Of a stretch of 52,271 nucleotides of DNA, positions 7,544-17,953 are shown piece by piece. Below the pieces are notes generated by a model. It was given only the letters and a program-made list of their open reading frames with translations, was not told the DNA's origin and made no database searches. The translations under genes and the position numbers were made by a program. Position 1 is the first letter of the stretch; the number at the start of each line of letters is the position of its first letter. The stretch is from Acidobacteriaceae bacterium (GTDB lineage: Bacteria; Acidobacteriota; Terriglobia; Bryobacterales; Bryobacteraceae): assembly GCA_020247055.1 (NCBI GenBank), contig JADCJL010000153.1, positions 1-52,271 of the forward strand. Reading direction: 5' to 3'.

Positions 7544-8395
7544 ATGACTTATCGGTTTCTTGTCACCGGGGAGGCGCGCGTTTCGGTCAAACAGTTTTTG
7601 TTTGCGCAGCTGCCGGTTTTTTCGCGGTTTGCGCTGCGGCAGGCGGCGGCGGCCGGGGCGTGCCGGGTGGACGGGGAGAGCGTGCCGGCGGGCTATCGTC
7701 TGCGGGCGGGGCAGGTGGTGGAGTTTACGCTGGCGCCCGAACCGCAGCGGACGATTCTAGCCGAGGAGCAGGCGCTGGACATTCTGTTTGAAGACGATGC
7801 GATTGTCGTGCTGAACAAACCCGCAGGCATGCTGGTGCACCCGACGGCGCGGGAGCGCCACGGGACGGTGGCCAACGCGCTGCTGGGCCATTGGCGGGGG
7901 GAGAACCGGCGGCCGACGTTTCCGCACCGGTTGGACCGGGAGACCTCCGGGGTGCTGGTGGTTGCCAAAAGCACGGCCGCGGCCTGCGCCCTGGCGCTGC
8001 AGTTTGAAAACCGGCAGGTGCAGAAGCGATACGTGGCGCTGGTGGCGGGTGAGGTGGGGGCGCCGCGCGAGATCGACGCGCCGATCGGCCGGCGGGGCGG
8101 GGAGATGCCGCCGTGGCGGATCTGTCCGGAGGGGCGGGCGGCTTTGTCGCGGCTCACGCCCGTGCGGGCGATGGGGGGGGCGACGCTGGTGGACTTGGAG
8201 CCGGTCACGGGGCGGACCAACCAGCTACGGATCCACTGTGCTTCGATTGGCCATCCCATTGTGGGGGACCGGCTGTACGGCGGGCCTCCGGCGGAGCGGC
8301 TGTTTTTGCACGCGCGGAGGATTGGGTTCCGGCATCCGGTGACGGGAGAGACGATGACGGTGGAGAGCCCGCCGATTGACTTTAAATTTCAATAA
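7544..8395 (+). CDS. RluA/RluD-family RNA pseudouridine synthase
   Basis: Residues from about 15 to 75 form an S4-like RNA-binding domain (SRFALRQAAAAGACRV...). The catalytic domain carries the signature HRLDRETSGVLV, in which Asp is the nucleophile that isomerises uridine to pseudouridine, plus LVDLEPVTGRTNQLRIH and GDRLYGG. Members modify 23S rRNA helix 69 or other rRNA sites; the exact target is not readable. I choose the ATG at 7544 because GGAGAAGG lies just upstream; an in-frame ATG at 7532 and a frame reaching 7442 (inside cas10) are less likely. It is divergent from the csm operon and about 75 bases before the FAS1 gene. Confidence 0.93.
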   Translation: MTYRFLVTGEARVSVKQFLFAQLPVFSRFALRQAAAAGACRVDGESVPAGYRLRAGQVVEFTLAPEPQRTILAEEQALDILFEDDAIVVLNKPAGMLVHPTARERHGTVANALLGHWRGENRRPTFPHRLDRETSGVLVVAKSTAAACALALQFENRQVQKRYVALVAGEVGAPREIDAPIGRRGGEMPPWRICPEGRAALSRLTPVRAMGGATLVDLEPVTGRTNQLRIHCASIGHPIVGDRLYGGPPAERLFLHARRIGFRHPVTGETMTVESPPIDFKFQ

Positions 8396-8471
8396 AAAGA
8401 TTTGCACTCTGAGTGTAAATCCCGGCATCTCCTGTAGACAGTGGGGAACCCCTCGCTGAGGAGATTTGAAA

Positions 8472-8957
8472 ATGAAAAAGATTGCTTTGTACGCGGCTCT
8501 GCTGGGCCTTCCTTTGTTTGTGACGGCGGGTCGGGCTTCGGCCGCCGACATTGTGGACACGGCCGTGGCGGCCGGTTCGTTTAAGACGCTGGTGGCGGCG
8601 GTGAAGGCCGCCGGACTGGTGGAGACCTTGAAGGGCGCGGGTCCTTTCACAGTATTTGCTCCCACGGACGAGGCGTTTGCCAAGCTGCCCGCCGGAACGC
8701 TCGATTCGCTGCTGAAGCCGGAGAATAAAGCCAAGCTGGCCGCGATCCTGACCTACCACGTGGTGGCGGGGAAGGTGATGGCGGCGGACGTGGTGAAGAT
8801 CAAGTCGGCCAAGTCTGTCCAGGGCGGCCCGATTGCCGTGAAGTCCAAAGGCGGGAAGGTCACGCTGAACGGGCTTTCGCAGGTAGTGAAGACGGACATT
8901 GGCACGGATAACGGCGTGATTCACGTGATCGATACCGTGATCCTGCCGAAGCTGTAA
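8472..8957 (+). CDS. Secreted fasciclin (FAS1) domain protein
   Basis: A 161-residue protein with a signal peptide (residues 1 to about 25, ending GRASAADI) and one complete FAS1 domain. Box H1 is visible as [17 protein letters not shown] and box H2 as [13 protein letters not shown], with a YH motif ([10 protein letters not shown]) between. FAS1 domains mediate adhesion or protein interaction in the envelope or outside the cell. GAGGAG eight bases before the ATG supports this start over an in-frame TTG six bases upstream. A strong terminator follows the stop, so this is probably a single-gene unit. Confidence 0.93.
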   Translation: MKKIALYAALLGLPLFVTAGRASAADIVDTAVAAGSFKTLVAAVKAAGLVETLKGAGPFTVFAPTDEAFAKLPAGTLDSLLKPENKAKLAAILTYHVVAGKVMAADVVKIKSAKSVQGGPIAVKSKGGKVTLNGLSQVVKTDIGTDNGVIHVIDTVILPKL

Positions 8958-8980
8958 CCACGGTTCACCTTGAGCCTAAA

Positions 8981-9019
8981 AAAACAAAACGGAGCCCTCG
9001 CGGGGCTCCGTTTTGTTTT
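8981..9019. terminator. Bidirectional intrinsic terminator
   Basis: A perfect 17-base-pair stem (8981-8997 with 9003-9019) around a five-base loop. GC-rich inner pairs are flanked by A-rich and T-rich arms, so each strand ends in a U-rich tail. It sits between the convergent FAS1 and peroxiredoxin genes and can serve both. Confidence 0.95.
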
Positions 9020-9071
9020 GCAGGAGAGGGCGCCGGGAGCCGTGCGGGCGATTCCCGGCGCCTCGAACAGC

Positions 9072-9599
9072 TTACTTCTTTTTGAGCCGCGAGCAGACCG
9101 CCGCGGTAGCTTCGTTATGCGCGGCGGGTTTGGGATCGGCGACGATCTCGATGATCTTCCCCTCCTTGTCAATCACGAAGGTGGTGCGGCTGGCGATGCC
9201 ACGCTCCTCCATCAGCACGCCGTAGGCCTTGGCCGTGGCGCGATTCGGGAAGTCGCTCAGCAGGGGGAACGCCAGACCCAGATCATCCGAGAACCGCTTG
9301 AGGGATGGGGCGGCGTCCACGCTGATACCGAACAGCTGGGTTTCCGACTCATTGATCGTTTGGATTCCAGCCTGGAATCCTTTCATTTCCGCCGTTCAAC
9401 CACCGGTAAACGCCAGCGGGAAGAAGGCAAGGACAACGTTTTGTTTGCCTTTGAAATCCGCGAGCGAGAACGATTTGCCGGGAACGGAGGAGGGCAGTTT
9501 CTCAAAGCCGGGAGCCATGTCGCCGACTTTGAGGTGGGTCTTTCCGCCCTGGGCAAGAAGCGCAGTGGCGGCGACCAGACTCAATAGTAGAGTTTTCAT
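9072..9599 (-). CDS. Secreted peroxiredoxin, probable selenoprotein (in-frame TGA = Sec68)
   Basis: One continuous reading frame of 176 codons, interrupted only by TGA at 9396-9398. Upstream are a signal peptide (MKTLLLSLVAATALLAQ), VGDMAPGFEKLP and VVLAFFPLAFTGG; downstream are TAEMKGFQAGI, the FGISVDAAPSLKRF segment and TFVIDKEGKI. The TGA falls exactly where AhpC/TSA peroxiredoxins have the peroxidatic Cys (TxxC), and no base is gained or lost. A hairpin meeting bacterial SECIS rules follows (separate entry). I therefore read residue 68 as selenocysteine; the product is 175 aa, periplasmic or exported, and reduces peroxides. Cys169 near the C-terminus could be a resolving residue. Standard gene callers would split or miss it. 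A nonsense mutation is the alternative. Confidence 0.88.
9362..9380 (-). promoter_or_regulatory. Predicted bacterial SECIS hairpin
   Basis: In the coding strand GGATTCCA-GGC-TGGAATCC forms a perfect eight-pair stem with a GGC loop. It begins 15 bases after the TGA, so the apical loop starts 23 bases downstream. Loop G residues, stem length and spacing all fit the published description of bSECIS elements that SelB recognises. Confidence 0.85.
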
Positions 9600-9649
9600 A
9601 GTGGACCTCTCCGCCTTTTAGTCTAGTGGAGGAGAGCGCCGGTTGGGAA

Positions 9650-11002
9650 CTACCAGGGGAGCGGGAGATTGAGGATTTCGTTGCCGCCGGCTTTTGAGTG
9701 GACCGTGTGCCGGAGCGTTTTCCCCCCGCCGAGGAAGACGACCCATTCGTAGGTGCGGGCGACTTTCGATTCGATTTCAAGGCGGAGGAACTCGGCGGAG
9801 GGGCCGGCGTGGACCTGCGAGATATCCTCGTGGTCCGACTCCCAGAGGAAGAATTCGGCGCCGAGTTTGGGGGTGTAGTGGAGGCGGACGGTGTTGCCTT
9901 CGGCGAGGGGAAGGATGGCTCCGTTGCGCAGAAAGAAGATGGGCGTGGCGGCGTCGCCGGTGACTTCGATGGTCTGGCGGCCCTGGTGGGTGATGCCGGT
10001 GCGGAGGTCGGTCCAGTTGCCGCGGGGCAGGTAGACGGTGCGCTGGGTGCCGTTGCAGAGGGGCGCAACGAGCAACTCGTCGCCGAGCAGGTACTCGTCG
10101 GCGCGTTCGCGGGCCGCGGCCTCGGTGGGGTACTGCAGGGGCAGGGGATGGATGATGGGATAGCCGCGGTCACGGACCTCCTGCAGGTAGGTGACGAGGA
10201 AGATGCGGAGGCGTTCGCGCCAGGCGGGGTTGGCGAGGGGCTGATCGCGGTAGACCATGGGGAGGCCGGCGGCGAAGGCTTCTGAGACGGCGGGGTAATG
10301 GTCGAGGTTGACGGCGGGGACGGTGGTGCCGGAAAGGGAAGCATGGACGAGGGAGTGGACGAGGGCGCAGGCGTCGGGCTGTTTGTCGATGCGGCGGGCG
10401 TAGCGCGGGACGTTGCGGGTGGCGAGGAGTTCGACGTCGGTGGGCGAGTAGTCGATGGCGGCCCCGGTTTTGAAGCGCTCGTCGTAGATCTCTTTGGGGG
10501 TGGGGCCGTAGTGGAAGAGGTATTCGAGGCGATCGGCGCCGGCGATGGTGGTGCGGGCGAGGGTCTTGTTGGTGGCAGCGAGGTCGAAGCGGTAGCGGCC
10601 GTAGTTTTTGTGATCGAGGGCGTAGCCGGCGGTGGAGAGGAGGAAGGGCGATTGCGTCGCGATTTCGCGGCCGCGGGAGGCGAGACGGGCGTCGGGCCGG
10701 GGGCCGAGGCCGAAGAACTCTTCGTCGGCCGGGGCGTGGCGGCTGAGCAGGATGTCGCCGTTGACGCGGCGCGCCGGGGCGGCTTCGGCGAGCAGCACTT
10801 TGCCGCTCGAGACGGCGAGGACGGTGAGCTGGCCGGTCTGGCTGATGCGGACGATCAGGTGTTCGGACTTGAGCTCCTGGTTCTGGGCCGGACCGGGGGA
10901 GGCGCCCCAGGTGCGGATGAACTTGAAGGTCGACGGGGTGAGGAAGTCAAAGTCGATTTTGCCGTCGGCGAGCGGGAGGGTGAGAAAGAGGGCGAGCCAC
11001 AT
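9650..11002 (-). CDS. GH31-like glycoside hydrolase relative, shortened barrel
   Basis: 450 aa, starting with a short hydrophobic leader (MWLALFLTLPLA). Residues to about 170 match the N-terminal beta-sandwich of GH31 enzymes (FFGLGPRPDARL, YRFDLAATNKT, LEYLFHYGPTPKEIY). The C-terminal part has the GH31 DEYLLGDELLVAPL segment and the following beta domain (TVYLPRGNWTDLRTG). What is missing is most of the catalytic barrel between them: no WxDMNE nucleophile motif and only about 120 residues where GH31 proteins have about 300. It may be a non-catalytic binding protein or a decayed enzyme kept in frame. Its ATG directly abuts the stop of the M24 peptidase gene. Confidence 0.72.
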   Translation of the reverse strand: MWLALFLTLPLADGKIDFDFLTPSTFKFIRTWGASPGPAQNQELKSEHLIVRISQTGQLTVLAVSSGKVLLAEAAPARRVNGDILLSRHAPADEEFFGLGPRPDARLASRGREIATQSPFLLSTAGYALDHKNYGRYRFDLAATNKTLARTTIAGADRLEYLFHYGPTPKEIYDERFKTGAAIDYSPTDVELLATRNVPRYARRIDKQPDACALVHSLVHASLSGTTVPAVNLDHYPAVSEAFAAGLPMVYRDQPLANPAWRERLRIFLVTYLQEVRDRGYPIIHPLPLQYPTEAAARERADEYLLGDELLVAPLCNGTQRTVYLPRGNWTDLRTGITHQGRQTIEVTGDAATPIFFLRNGAILPLAEGNTVRLHYTPKLGAEFFLWESDHEDISQVHAGPSAEFLRLEIESKVARTYEWVVFLGGGKTLRHTVHSKAGGNEILNLPLPW

Positions 11003-12171
11003 TTAGATCAGGAGCATTTTTTCTTGCTTTTCGCCGGTGACGCGGGCGGCGGTATCGCCGATGAAGAGATTGACTTCCGAGCGAATGCCGAACTCGGGCA
11101 GGTAGATGCCGGGTTCGACCGAGAAGCAGGTCCAGGGGATGACGCGGCGTTCGTCGTGGGTTTCGAGGTTGTCCATGTTGGCGCCGGAGCCGTGGACCTC
11201 TTCGCCGATGGAGTGGCCGGTGCGATGGACGAAGTATTCGGCCAGGCCGTGTTCGCGGATGTGGCCGCGGCAGGCGTCGTCGACTTCGTAGCCGTACAGG
11301 GGCTGGCCGTTGGCGATGGTGGTTTGCACTTTGGCGATGGCGGCGTCGCGGGCGCCGGCGACGATGGAAAAGATGTTCTGGACGTTCGAGGGGATTTCGT
11401 GGTCGGTGTAGCCGGTCCAGGTGATGTCGTAGTAGACCGAGCCGGGGCGGGCGAGTTTGGCCCACATGTCGATGAGGACGACGTCGCCTTGCGCGATGGG
11501 GGCGCTGTTTTCGGGGTGGGGTTCGTAGTGGGGGTTCGAGCAGTTGGCGTTGACGGCGACGATGGGGCCGTGGTCGGTGTAGAGTCCGGCGCGTTCAAAG
11601 GCCTGGCGGATGAAGGCGGCGATGATCCATTCGTTGACGAGTTCGCGGCCGCGGAGACGGTCGCCGATTTCTTCAAAAGCGCGGCGGCGGATCTCATCGA
11701 CGAGCTGGCCGGCGGCGAGATGGGAGTCGAGCTTGTCCTGCGTCCAGCGGGCTTCGAAGTACTGGACGAGATTGGCCGAGGAGGCGACTTCGACGCCGCG
11801 GGCGCGGACGAGTTCTACGGTGCCGGCGTCGACCATGGCGACGTAGGGGATGGCGCAGTCGGGCGAATACTGCATGGCGACGCGGCGGCAGCCGGCGAGG
11901 AGGGTGGCGAGGCCGTCGACCTGGGTGGCCCAGCTGGAATAGACCTGGGTGACGCCGGGCAGGGCGCCGAGCATGTTGCGTTCGATGCGGTGTTCGAGCT
12001 TGCGCGGTTCGCCGTGGGCGGGGATGAGGTAGTACCAGCGGCGGCTGGGCGTGCGGGGCGGGTCGAAGTTGAGAATGCGGTAGGCGAGGGGGTCGCGGAG
12101 GTGGTGGTCGAAGAAGAGCCAGCCGTCGAGGTTTTCTTCGCGGAGGGCGGTCTGGATGGCGGAGAGATTGG

Positions 12172-12175
<4 letters not shown>
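11003..12175 (-). CDS. M24-family metallopeptidase (Xaa-Pro aminopeptidase-like)
   Basis: 390 aa with a creatinase-type N-terminal domain and a pita-bread catalytic domain from about residue 155. All five metal ligands of the family can be placed: Asp236 (VLIDMW), Asp250 (YYDITW), His321 (HRTGHSIG), Glu354 (SVEPGIY) and Glu367 (IRSEVNL). Members remove N-terminal residues before proline or cleave related dipeptides, using Mn, Co or Zn. No signal peptide, so cytoplasmic. It overlaps the upstream POT transporter gene by four bases (ATGA), which fits uptake of peptides followed by hydrolysis. Confidence 0.93.
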
Positions 12176-13607
<1,432 letters not shown>

Positions 13608-13626
<19 letters not shown>

Positions 13627-14798
13627 TCAATCTCCGTTCGCAACTGCACCATGCCCGCCGTATCCTTGGGGTCGATGACGGCAAAGGTCAACACGTCGTC
13701 AATCCAGTCCTGGCTGGTCCCATCCCAGTGCTGCGTGGCAACCGTCAGTGTATATTCCTGGCGGCTCAGCAGGCAATCGAAGCGGAAATCGAGTTCGATG
13801 ACTTCGCCGGCTTGGACGGGGCCGAGCGGGCGTTGTTCGACGCGGGTGTTGGTGCCGTAGACGTCGAGGCCCATGCGGTTGCGGATGAGCATGCCGAAGA
13901 TGGGGTTGTCGTTCGCGATCAGGAAACGGGCGGTGATGCGGACGGTGGCGGGCTGGCCGGAGTGGAGGGCGGTAGCGGGTTGGCCGAGGTGGTTGAGCAG
14001 GACGACGGATTCGATTTTGCTGTGTTCATCGCCGTGGCGGTAGCTGCCGAGGGGGGTGGCGGCGTCGCGGAGCTGGAGTTCGTGGACGAGGCCGACGTAG
14101 CGGTTGACGACGTCGTTGGGGGTGCCGACGGCGACGACTTCGCCTTGCAGCATGAGGGCGGCGCGGGTGGCCAGGCGCTTGACCATGCCGAGGTCGTGCG
14201 AGACGAACAGGATGGTGATGCCGCGTTCTTTGAGCTCTTCGAGTTTGTGGATGCAGCGGTTGGCGAAGATGGCGTCGCCGACGGCGAGGGCTTCGTCGAC
14301 GATGAGGATTTCCGGGTCGACGTGGATGGCGGTGGCGAAGGCGAGGCGGACGTACATGCCGCTGGAATACTCTTTGACGGGGCGGTCCATGAAGTCGCCG
14401 ATTTCGGCGAAGGCGGCGATGGCGGGGAAGGCGGCTTCGATGGCGGGGCGGGAGAGGCCGAGGATTTCGCCGTTGAGGAGGACGTTTTCGCGGCCGGTGA
14501 ATTCGGGGTTGAAGCCGGCGCCGAGTTCGAGCAGGGCGGCGATGCGGCCGGCGGCGACGACGCGACCGCGGGTGGGTTGCATGATGCCGGCGACGATCTG
14601 CAGCAGGGTGCTTTTGCCGGAGCCGTTCGGTCCGACGAGGGCGAAGACTTCGCCGGCTTCGACGGTAAGGTTGATATCGCGGAGGGCCCAGAACTCTTTG
14701 GGGCGAACTTCGTCGAGGAAGGGCAGGGCGGCGAGCAGGCGGTCGGCGGGCCGGGCGAACAGGGGGTAGATTTTAGAAACGTGTTGGATGGAGACCAA
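13608..14798 (-). CDS. Wzt/TagH-like polysaccharide-export ABC ATPase
   Basis: 396 aa. Walker A is GPNGSGKST (near residue 55), the signature YSSGMYVRLAFA and Walker B ILIVDEALAVGD follow, then the switch His in VSHD. This sequence style is that of Wzt/TagH/KpsT-type ATPases. From about residue 255 a Wzt-like C-terminal beta domain follows, which in O-antigen exporters binds the polysaccharide end. The permease partner (Wzm type) is not adjacent, so the ATPase appears orphaned here. The start is TTG at 14796-14798 with AGAGG upstream. Confidence 0.88.
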
Positions 14799-14832
14799 CC
14801 GGAAACCTCTTTACTCCAGTATCGGGGCAGAG

Positions 14833-16314
14833 TTACGGTTTGTCGATGATGCGGTCGTAGCGGAGTTCGCCTCCTTTGAGGACCTTGACGCCGCCCCAGC
14901 CGCGGTCGAGGCGCGGGGGGCCGACCTGCTTTTCCATGCGGCTGAATACTTCACGCATCCTGGCGACGAGGTCCGGGTGCGCGGCGGCGACGTCGTGCTG
15001 TTCAGCGGGGTCGGTGGCGAGGTGGAAGAGCATGTTTTCGCGGGCGGGGTCGCCGGTGGTGACGCCGGGGTGCATGGTGGGCCGGGCCTGTTCGTAGGGG
15101 GCGAGGAGGGTGACGCCGTCGGGGCCGCGCGGGTCGACGTAGCGGTCGGGGTCGGGGATGCCGCCGGCGAGGCCGGGGCCGGGCTTGCGGACGTGGAGTT
15201 TCCAGGGGCCCATGCGGAGGGCGGAGAGGTTGGCGCCGCTCATGACGAAGAGGGCTTCGTGCGGGGAGGGGGCGCGGGGTGTGGTCATGAGGCCGAAGAT
15301 GTTTTTGCCGTCGATGGTCCGGCCGGCGGGCAGCGGAGCGCCGGCGAGGGCGGCGAGGGTGGGGAGGAGGTCGATGACGCTGGCCATTTCGCTGGTGCGC
15401 AGGCCGGCGGGGATGCGGCCGGGCCAGCGGGCGAGGAGCGGGACGCGGACGCCGCCTTCAAAAGGCGAGCCTTTCATGCCGCGCAGACCGCCGGTGCTGC
15501 CGCCGAAGGTGGCGCCGTTATCGGAGGTGAACAGGACGAGCGTGTTGTTGTCGAGGCCGAGCGCCTTGAGCTTGGCGAGGATCTGGCCGACGGACCAGTC
15601 GAGTTCGGCGATGACGGCGGCGTAGAGGTTGGCGGGGTCGCCTTTGGTGTAGAAATCCTGCGAGGCGGCCAGGGGCTTGTGGGGCATGGCGTGGGGCAGG
15701 TAGAGGAAGAAGGGCCGGGCTTTGTTGCGGTCGAGGAAGGCGAGGGCGCGCTCGGTGTACTTGCGCGTGAGTTCGGACTGGGCGACGGGGTATTCGACCA
15801 CGGTTTCGTTTTCGACGAGCTGGACGGGGCGCATGTCGTTCGAGTAGGGGATGCCGTAGTACTCGTCGAAGCCCTGCGAGCGCGGCAGGGTGGTGGCCTG
15901 GTGGCCCAGATGCCATTTGCCGAGGATGGAGGTGGCGTAGCCGAGGGGCTTCAACACTTCGGCGATCGTTACCTCGGCGGGCGGCAGGGCGAGTTCGTTG
16001 ATGCCCGAGTCGGGGGCGGGGTTGCCGGTGATGGTGGTGCGGAAGGGGTAGCGCCCGGTGAGCAGCGCCGACCGGGAGGGGGCGCAGAAGGGCATGGGGA
16101 CGTAGAAGTCGGTGAACAGGGCGCCTTCGGCGGCCATGCGATCGAGGTGGGGGGTGGCGTTGCGGGCCGAGCCGTAGCAGGCGAGGTCGCCGTAGCCGAG
16201 GTCGTCGGCGAAGATGACGATGAAGTTCGGCTTGGGGGGCTGGGGCCGCGCGGGGCGTTGGGCCCAGGCCGCGGCGCCGCCGAGGAGCAGGAGCATATCC
16301 CGACGGGTGGTCAT
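14833..16314 (-). CDS. Exported sulfatase (arylsulfatase family)
   Basis: 493 aa with a Tat-type leader (TTRRDMLLLLGGAAAWA). The metal site begins at Asp37-Asp38 (FADDLGYGD). The active-site motif CAPSRSALLTGRY gives Cys77, to be converted to formylglycine, and Arg81; LGKWHLG and the SDNGA segment supply further metal and substrate ligands. Cys-type motif CxPSR can be matured by FGE or an anaerobic radical-SAM enzyme; neither gene is in the window. Likely releases sulfate from sulfated glycans or esters in the periplasm. It lies 34 bases upstream of the TTG of the ABC ATPase gene, on the same strand. Confidence 0.95.
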   Translation of the reverse strand: MTTRRDMLLLLGGAAAWAQRPARPQPPKPNFIVIFADDLGYGDLACYGSARNATPHLDRMAAEGALFTDFYVPMPFCAPSRSALLTGRYPFRTTITGNPAPDSGINELALPPAEVTIAEVLKPLGYATSILGKWHLGHQATTLPRSQGFDEYYGIPYSNDMRPVQLVENETVVEYPVAQSELTRKYTERALAFLDRNKARPFFLYLPHAMPHKPLAASQDFYTKGDPANLYAAVIAELDWSVGQILAKLKALGLDNNTLVLFTSDNGATFGGSTGGLRGMKGSPFEGGVRVPLLARWPGRIPAGLRTSEMASVIDLLPTLAALAGAPLPAGRTIDGKNIFGLMTTPRAPSPHEALFVMSGANLSALRMGPWKLHVRKPGPGLAGGIPDPDRYVDPRGPDGVTLLAPYEQARPTMHPGVTTGDPARENMLFHLATDPAEQHDVAAAHPDLVARMREVFSRMEKQVGPPRLDRGWGGVKVLKGGELRYDRIIDKP

Positions 16315-16366
16315 TGGAAGCCGATTCTATATCAGGCGGGGGCGGAAAGGGGTTGCGTTCAGCGAT

Positions 16367-16849
16367 ATGCTCGTAGAGATGGGTAACGGGGGGAAGGTGA
16401 AAACGGCGGTGATTCCGCGGCGGACGGCGGAGGCGCTGCTGCGCGCGGTGGACTGGTTGACGGAGTTGGAGGTGGATTTCCAGGTGACGGGGGACACGGC
16501 GGCTCGGTTCTATGGCGCGAAGCTGAAGGTGCGGGAGATTGAACTGACGGTGACGGCGAGTACGCTCGAACGGTTGGGCGCGGGCGTCGAGTGGCAGCGG
16601 GACGAGCGGTGGGAGCGGTTGACGCTTGAGCGGGACGGGGTGCGGCTGGTGGCGAGCGCGGCGCGGTGTTGGGAGGCGCGGCGCGGGCGGTGGACCGCGG
16701 TGCGGGCCGACCTCCGGCATAACACGTGGATTGATTTTCAGGGCCGCCACATTCCGTTTGAAACGCGCGGCCCTTTGATGCGGCGCTATGAGCGCCTGGG
16801 CGAGGATGAACCGGTGCGGCAGATGCTGGCCGGCAGCCACTGCAGTTAG
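16367..16849 (+). CDS. Hypothetical protein, possible nucleotidyltransferase-fold relict
   Basis: 160 aa if started at ATG 16367; ATG 16379 is equally possible. Residues around 35-65 (DFQVTGDTAARFYGAKLKVR then EIELTV) resemble the GGxAAxxYGxxRxTxDID opening of minimal nucleotidyltransferases. Here the Gly-Gly is Gly-Asp, and the acidic DxD is Glu-x-Glu, so catalysis is doubtful. The remainder is Arg- and Trp-rich with no recognised motif. It is divergent from the sulfatase (52 bases) and converges on the DUF481 gene. Real coding is supported by codon pattern and frame length, function is not. Confidence 0.5.
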   Translation: MLVEMGNGGKVKTAVIPRRTAEALLRAVDWLTELEVDFQVTGDTAARFYGAKLKVREIELTVTASTLERLGAGVEWQRDERWERLTLERDGVRLVASAARCWEARRGRWTAVRADLRHNTWIDFQGRHIPFETRGPLMRRYERLGEDEPVRQMLAGSHCS

Positions 16850-16864
16850 TCTCCGCAGTTAGTC
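16842..16864. repeat. Short direct repeat at a convergent gene junction
   Basis: GCAGTTAGTC occurs at 16842-16851 and 16855-16864. The first copy holds the stop of the plus-strand gene and the second the stop region of the DUF481 gene. Confidence 0.7.
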
Positions 16865-17953
16865 GGTGGGCTTGGCGAAGGTGAGGCGGATACCGGTGGT
16901 GAACAGCAGGTCGTTGGTTTTGGCGCCGGGGACGGGGTTGCTCAGGTAGCGGTTGCTAAAGCCGACGTTCCAGGCCATCCATTTGTTGATGTTGGTGGAG
17001 AGGGCGGTGTCGAAGTTCAGGCGGTAGTTGCCGGTGTTCGAGACGTTGGGATAGAAGACGAGGCGTTCGGTGAGCACCATGTTTGAGGCGAGTTTGCGAT
17101 TGAGTTCGTTGCCGAGGATGAGTTCGGTGGAGGTGCGGCGGAGGCCGGTGGAGAAGAATTCCTTGTTGAGGTTGGCGCCGGAGAACAGGTCGAAGACGGT
17201 GGTCTTGTTTTTGACGACGCGGTAGCCGCCGCCGCCGCCGAGGACGAAGCGGAGGTCGAGGCGCTGGAACTCGTCAAATTCGAGATCGGAGAGGGCGAAG
17301 ACGAAGGATTTTTTGCTGAGGTTGAGGTCGTAGCGGCCGCCGCCGCGGATGGCGTTGGCGGTTTGTTGGGTTTTGCCCTGGAGGCGGGCGTTGGTGTTGA
17401 TGCTGGTGAAGAAGAGCGAGATTTTGTCGCGGGAGGTGGAGCGGGTGAGGTTGGCGCCGAGGTTGAGGGTGTTGGTTTCGGCGTTGCCACGGGTGGCGGC
17501 GTAGCCGGCGTCGAAGAAGCCGGTCCAGAGGTCGAGCAGGCCGGGGTTGGTGAGCCGGTCGAGGGCGGCGAGGTAGCGGGCCTGCTCCTGCTCGGAGCGG
17601 ATGGTGGCGATTTTTTCCTTGGTGGTTTCGACGGTACCGGCGGCGGCGGTGGTGACGGTGTAGCGGTCGTCCTCGGCCTTGAGGGAGCCGACGAGGGTTT
17701 GGCCGTCTTTGAGGACGAGGCTCAAGGGGGCGCCGGAGTCGATGCTGGTGATGGCGGCGAAGGGGATCTTCACTTCGCCGGCTAATTCAGACTTCAGCGT
17801 CAGCGAGTCGCCTTCGACGCGGATGACGGTGCCGGTGAGGCGGTCGCCGTTCTTCATGGTGATGGCGTCGCCGAATAGGGCGGTGGCGGTGAGCAGAACG
17901 GTGCAGGCGAGCAGCGCGAGGCGGGGCGGCGTGGAGAAACGGAGACAAAGCAT
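16859..17953 (-). CDS. DUF481-family outer-membrane protein
   Basis: 364 aa with a signal peptide (hydrophobic residues about 10-27, ending LFGDA). Residues 30-120 form a small all-beta region (ITMKNGDRLTGTV, EVKIPFAAITSI) common in acidobacterial DUF481 proteins. From about residue 140 the sequence shows alternating beta strands (FFDAGYAATRGNAETNTLNLG, GGGGGYRVVKNKTTVFDLFSG split across strands) ending in a terminal strand LLFTTGIRLTFAK, as expected for a beta-barrel. The family resembles E. coli YdiY; its substrate is unknown. Its start codon sits inside a tandem 13-base repeat. Confidence 0.85.
   Translation of the reverse strand: MLCLRFSTPPRLALLACTVLLTATALFGDAITMKNGDRLTGTVIRVEGDSLTLKSELAGEVKIPFAAITSIDSGAPLSLVLKDGQTLVGSLKAEDDRYTVTTAAAGTVETTKEKIATIRSEQEQARYLAALDRLTNPGLLDLWTGFFDAGYAATRGNAETNTLNLGANLTRSTSRDKISLFFTSINTNARLQGKTQQTANAIRGGGRYDLNLSKKSFVFALSDLEFDEFQRLDLRFVLGGGGGYRVVKNKTTVFDLFSGANLNKEFFSTGLRRTSTELILGNELNRKLASNMVLTERLVFYPNVSNTGNYRLNFDTALSTNINKWMAWNVGFSNRYLSNPVPGAKTNDLLFTTGIRLTFAKPTD

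Noticed and set aside
1-7600. CRISPR repeat array near the csm genes
   Set aside because: No regularly spaced repeats of 24-40 bases; the only tandem repeat (1448-1576) is coding and has no spacers.
9072-9599. Peroxiredoxin as a frameshifted or dead gene
   Set aside because: Both halves are in the same frame with only TGA between them, the TGA sits at the active-site codon, and a hairpin of the right type follows.
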